Positions 6,143-7,626 of a stretch of DNA of 7,626 bases are shown here, in pieces (positions within the stretch are counted from its first letter, which is position 1; each line of letters starts with the position of its first letter). This DNA comes from Pseudomonas sp. (GTDB lineage: Bacteria; Pseudomonadota; Gammaproteobacteria; Pseudomonadales; Pseudomonadaceae): the NCBI GenBank assembly GCA_003527165.1, contig DPSI01000203.1:1-7626 (forward strand), given 5' to 3'. The notes below the pieces were generated by a model. It was not told the origin of the DNA, searched no databases, and worked only from the letters and a program-made list of their open reading frames with translations. Position numbers and translations under genes: made by a program.

Positions 6143-6192
6143 GCTGAATGTCGGAGGTATCAATCGGGCGCGGGACATGCCCGTCATTCAGC
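6143..6192. repeat. Nested inverted repeat upstream of the SDR gene
   Basis: The outer arms GCTGAATG (6143-6150) and CATTCAGC (6185-6192) are exact reverse complements. Inside them CGGGC (6165-6169) and GCCCG (6179-6183) pair as well, one base from the right outer arm. The left side carries a 14-base bulge containing GGAGG. No T-run follows. It could be a regulatory site for the downstream gene or part of a leader RNA; it may also be chance. Confidence 0.35.
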
Positions 6193-6267
6193 ATTTCGAT
6201 AGAGGCCGGAGCCGGAGCCCGCTTTCGCTAGACTCGGTGCAACCCAACGAACAAAAGGTTACAAACG

Positions 6268-7074
6268 ATGCAAAACCGCATGATGGTCACTGGCGCCGGT
6301 TCCGGTCTGGGTCGCGAGATTGCCTTGCGCTGGGCGCGTGAAGGTTGGCAACTGGCGCTCTCGGATGTCAACGAGGCTGGGCTGGCCGAAACGCTGAAAA
6401 TGGTCCGTGAAGCCGGCGGCGATGGCTTCGTCCAGCGCTGCGACGTACGCGACTACAGTCAGCTGATGGGGCTGGCACAGGCTTGCGAAACCAAACTCGG
6501 CGGCATCGACGTGGTTGTCAACAATGCCGGTGTTGCGTCGGGCGGCTTTTTTGAAGAGTTGTCCCTAGAAGATTGGGACTGGCAGATCGCAATCAACCTG
6601 ATGGGTGTAGTAAAGGGCTGCAAGGCCTTCCTGCCGCTGGTTCAGAAAAGTCATGGCAAGATTATCAATATCGCGTCGATGGCGGCGCTGATGCAGGCGC
6701 CGGGCATGAGCAACTACAACGTGGCCAAGGCCGGGGTGGTAGCGCTGTCCGAGAGCCTGCTGGTGGAGCTGAAGCAGCAGGAAGTCGGGGTTCATGTGGT
6801 CTGTCCATCGTTCTTCCAGACCAACCTGATGGACTCTTATCGCGGGCCGACGCCGAACATGAAGGCGCAGATCAGCAAGTTGCTTGAGGCGTCGCCAATC
6901 ACCGCGGCCGACATTGCCGACTATATCTATCGGCAGGTGGCCGAGGGCGTGTTCATGATCCTGCCACACGAAGAAGGTCGCATGGCCTGGAAAATCAAGC
7001 AGCAGAACCCGCAGGCCATCTACGACGAGATGGCTACGCTGGCAGAGAAGAAGCGCAACAAGAGCAAAACCTGA
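6268..7074 (+). CDS. Short-chain dehydrogenase/reductase (classical SDR, NAD type)
   Basis: A 268-residue classical SDR with every expected motif: the cofactor loop TGAGSGLG (8-15), Asp33 at the end of the second strand (favours NAD(H) over NADP(H)), CDV with D59, and NNAG (85-88). The catalytic residues are N110, S137, Y150 and K154 (YNVAK). The C-terminal part (about 180-268) carries the substrate loop and ends in a lysine-rich tail (KKRNKSKT). It should be a soluble cytosolic oxidoreductase; the substrate, an alcohol or ketone, cannot be read from sequence. ATG 6268 is supported by AAAAGG at 6253-6258, nine bases upstream. The gene stands alone between the actP terminator and an MFS gene 83 bases downstream. 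TAGACT at 6229-6234 is a possible but weak -10. Confidence 0.92.
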   Translation: MQNRMMVTGAGSGLGREIALRWAREGWQLALSDVNEAGLAETLKMVREAGGDGFVQRCDVRDYSQLMGLAQACETKLGGIDVVVNNAGVASGGFFEELSLEDWDWQIAINLMGVVKGCKAFLPLVQKSHGKIINIASMAALMQAPGMSNYNVAKAGVVALSESLLVELKQQEVGVHVVCPSFFQTNLMDSYRGPTPNMKAQISKLLEASPITAADIADYIYRQVAEGVFMILPHEEGRMAWKIKQQNPQAIYDEMATLAEKKRNKSKT

Positions 7075-7077
7075 CCA

Positions 7078-7144
7078 GTCGGTCCGTTTTGCTTGCCGTG
7101 TCCTGGGGTCGGGAGTAGGGTTGCCTGTCCGATCCCAGACCGAC
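7078..7144 (+). other. Potential folded leader before the MFS transporter gene
   Basis: A long-range pair GTCGGTC (7078-7084) / GACCGAC (7138-7144) encloses a 10-bp stem CTGGGGTCGG (7103-7112) / CCGATCCCAG (7129-7138) that has one G-U pair. The two helices share base 7138, so one is shortened by a base if both form. The element fills most of the 83-base gap and ends 13 bases before the GTG start. It could hide or expose the weak ribosome site, or merely be a GC-rich spacer. Confidence 0.3.
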
Positions 7145-7157
7145 CCATGGATTCACT

Positions 7158-7626
7158 GTGAAAAAACCATCTCGCTGGCTGCTCATGCTGGCTCTGGTGC
7201 TCGCCGCCATCAACCTTCGCCCTGGTATCACTTCCTTCGCCCCGCTGATCGAACGCATCGCCGAAGAGCTGAGCCTCAGCCGAAGCCTCATCAGCCTGAC
7301 CACGGCCTTGCCGGTGCTGCTGATGGGCTTGCTGGCACCGCTGGCGCCACGCCTGGCGGTGCGTTTCGGCCTGGAGCGGACCATCAGCCTATGTCTGGCC
7401 CTCATCGGTCTGGCGCTGGTGTTGCGTCTGTTCGGTGAAAGCGCGGCGGTATTGATTGGCACGGCAGCCATGGTCGGTGCCGGTATTGCCGTTGCCGGCC
7501 CGCTGCTGTCGGGCTTCATCAAGCGGTATTTTCTCGATCGCATGGGTAAAACCGCAGCTTTCTACTCGCTGAGCATGGCCATCGGCGGCACCATCGGCGT
7601 GGTGTTGACGGCACCAGCAACACAAG
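7158..7626 (+). CDS. MFS transporter, CynX/NimT family, N-terminal part
   Basis: The frame from GTG 7158 is open to the window end (156 codons; the family is about 390-420 residues, so some 60 percent is missing). It opens on KKPSRWLLMLALVLAAINLR followed by P-G-I-T-S-F-A-P, the N-terminal helix and INLRP motif (18-22) typical of CynX/NimT-type MFS exporters and cyanate-permease-like proteins. A helix pair follows, with LAPRLAVRFGLER (about 64-76) at the loop 2-3 position, and then further membrane segments, the last containing AFYSLSMAIGGTIG. About five helices are visible. The substrate is unknown; members move small organic molecules, cyanate or 2-nitroimidazole. The ribosome site is poor (GGA at 7149-7151). 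No in-frame ATG exists upstream before the TAG at 7116, so GTG is the best start. Confidence 0.85.
   Translation, partial: MKKPSRWLLMLALVLAAINLRPGITSFAPLIERIAEELSLSRSLISLTTALPVLLMGLLAPLAPRLAVRFGLERTISLCLALIGLALVLRLFGESAAVLIGTAAMVGAGIAVAGPLLSGFIKRYFLDRMGKTAAFYSLSMAIGGTIGVVLTAPATQ

Noticed and set aside
4770..6194. Long 474-codon open frame on the minus strand opposite actP
   Set aside because: The product is rich in His, Asp, Gln and Arg without any domain or hydrophobic pattern. It mirrors the codon positions of actP, which is certain on the other strand. High GC content makes such shadows common.
6177..6341. Plus-strand frame starting at ATG 6177 after GGAGG
   Set aside because: GGAGG is 19 bases from the ATG, the frame overlaps the SDR gene out of phase, and the product has no family features.
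7073..7091. Terminator after the SDR gene (GACC-AGTC-GGTC then TTTT)
   Set aside because: The stem is only four base pairs, too weak to call although a short T-run follows.

Overview
The window reads as a chromosomal segment from a GC-rich gammaproteobacterium, most likely Pseudomonas or the Pseudomonas stutzeri group (Stutzerimonas). The evidence is the codon use, the very close match of the YjcH-ActP pair to the enterobacterial and pseudomonad proteins, and the neighbourhood: lipid A acyltransferase, pirin, MlaA, exported hydrolase, DUF2061, yjcH-actP. From memory this resembles the P. aeruginosa PA3234-PA3242 region; I could not check that. No transposase, integrase, phage gene, CRISPR array, tRNA or rRNA was seen. 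Most of the window is ordinary core-genome sequence.

Layout. Bases 1-14 match the 3' end of an Illumina sequencing adapter, so the window starts at an untrimmed contig edge. Bases 15-104 encode the last 29 codons of a LpxL/HtrB-type lipid A acyltransferase on the plus strand. It converges, with a 4-base gap, on a minus-strand block read from 3104 down to 109: an exported alpha/beta-hydrolase of unknown substrate, an MlaA/VacJ-family phospholipid-trafficking protein overlapping it by 8 bases, and a pirin-family cupin. Upstream of that block, 3105-3614 holds no convincing gene but contains an 11-bp perfect hairpin and a plausible -10 box. A small DUF2061 membrane protein (minus strand, 3615-3839) is divergent from the plus-strand acetate-uptake operon yjcH-actP (4096-6065). 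The 256-bp divergent intergenic region carries a near-perfect 27-bp palindrome. A strong intrinsic terminator follows actP. Then come an NAD-type short-chain dehydrogenase (6268-7074) and the N-terminal part of a CynX/NimT-type MFS transporter starting at GTG 7158 and cut off by the window end.

How the genes fit together. The left half is an envelope-lipid neighbourhood: lipid A acylation, an outer-membrane phospholipid transport component, and a translationally coupled exported hydrolase that could act on lipid or ester substrates (inference). The right half is carbon uptake and metabolism: ActP imports acetate with a cation, and YjcH is its usual small membrane partner. The acetyl-CoA synthetase gene acs, which precedes yjcH in E. 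coli, is not here. The most novel items are the coupled hydrolase-MlaA pair, whose MlaA has no lipobox cysteine, and the unexplained palindromes in the two regulatory intergenic regions. I found no clear new multi-gene system.
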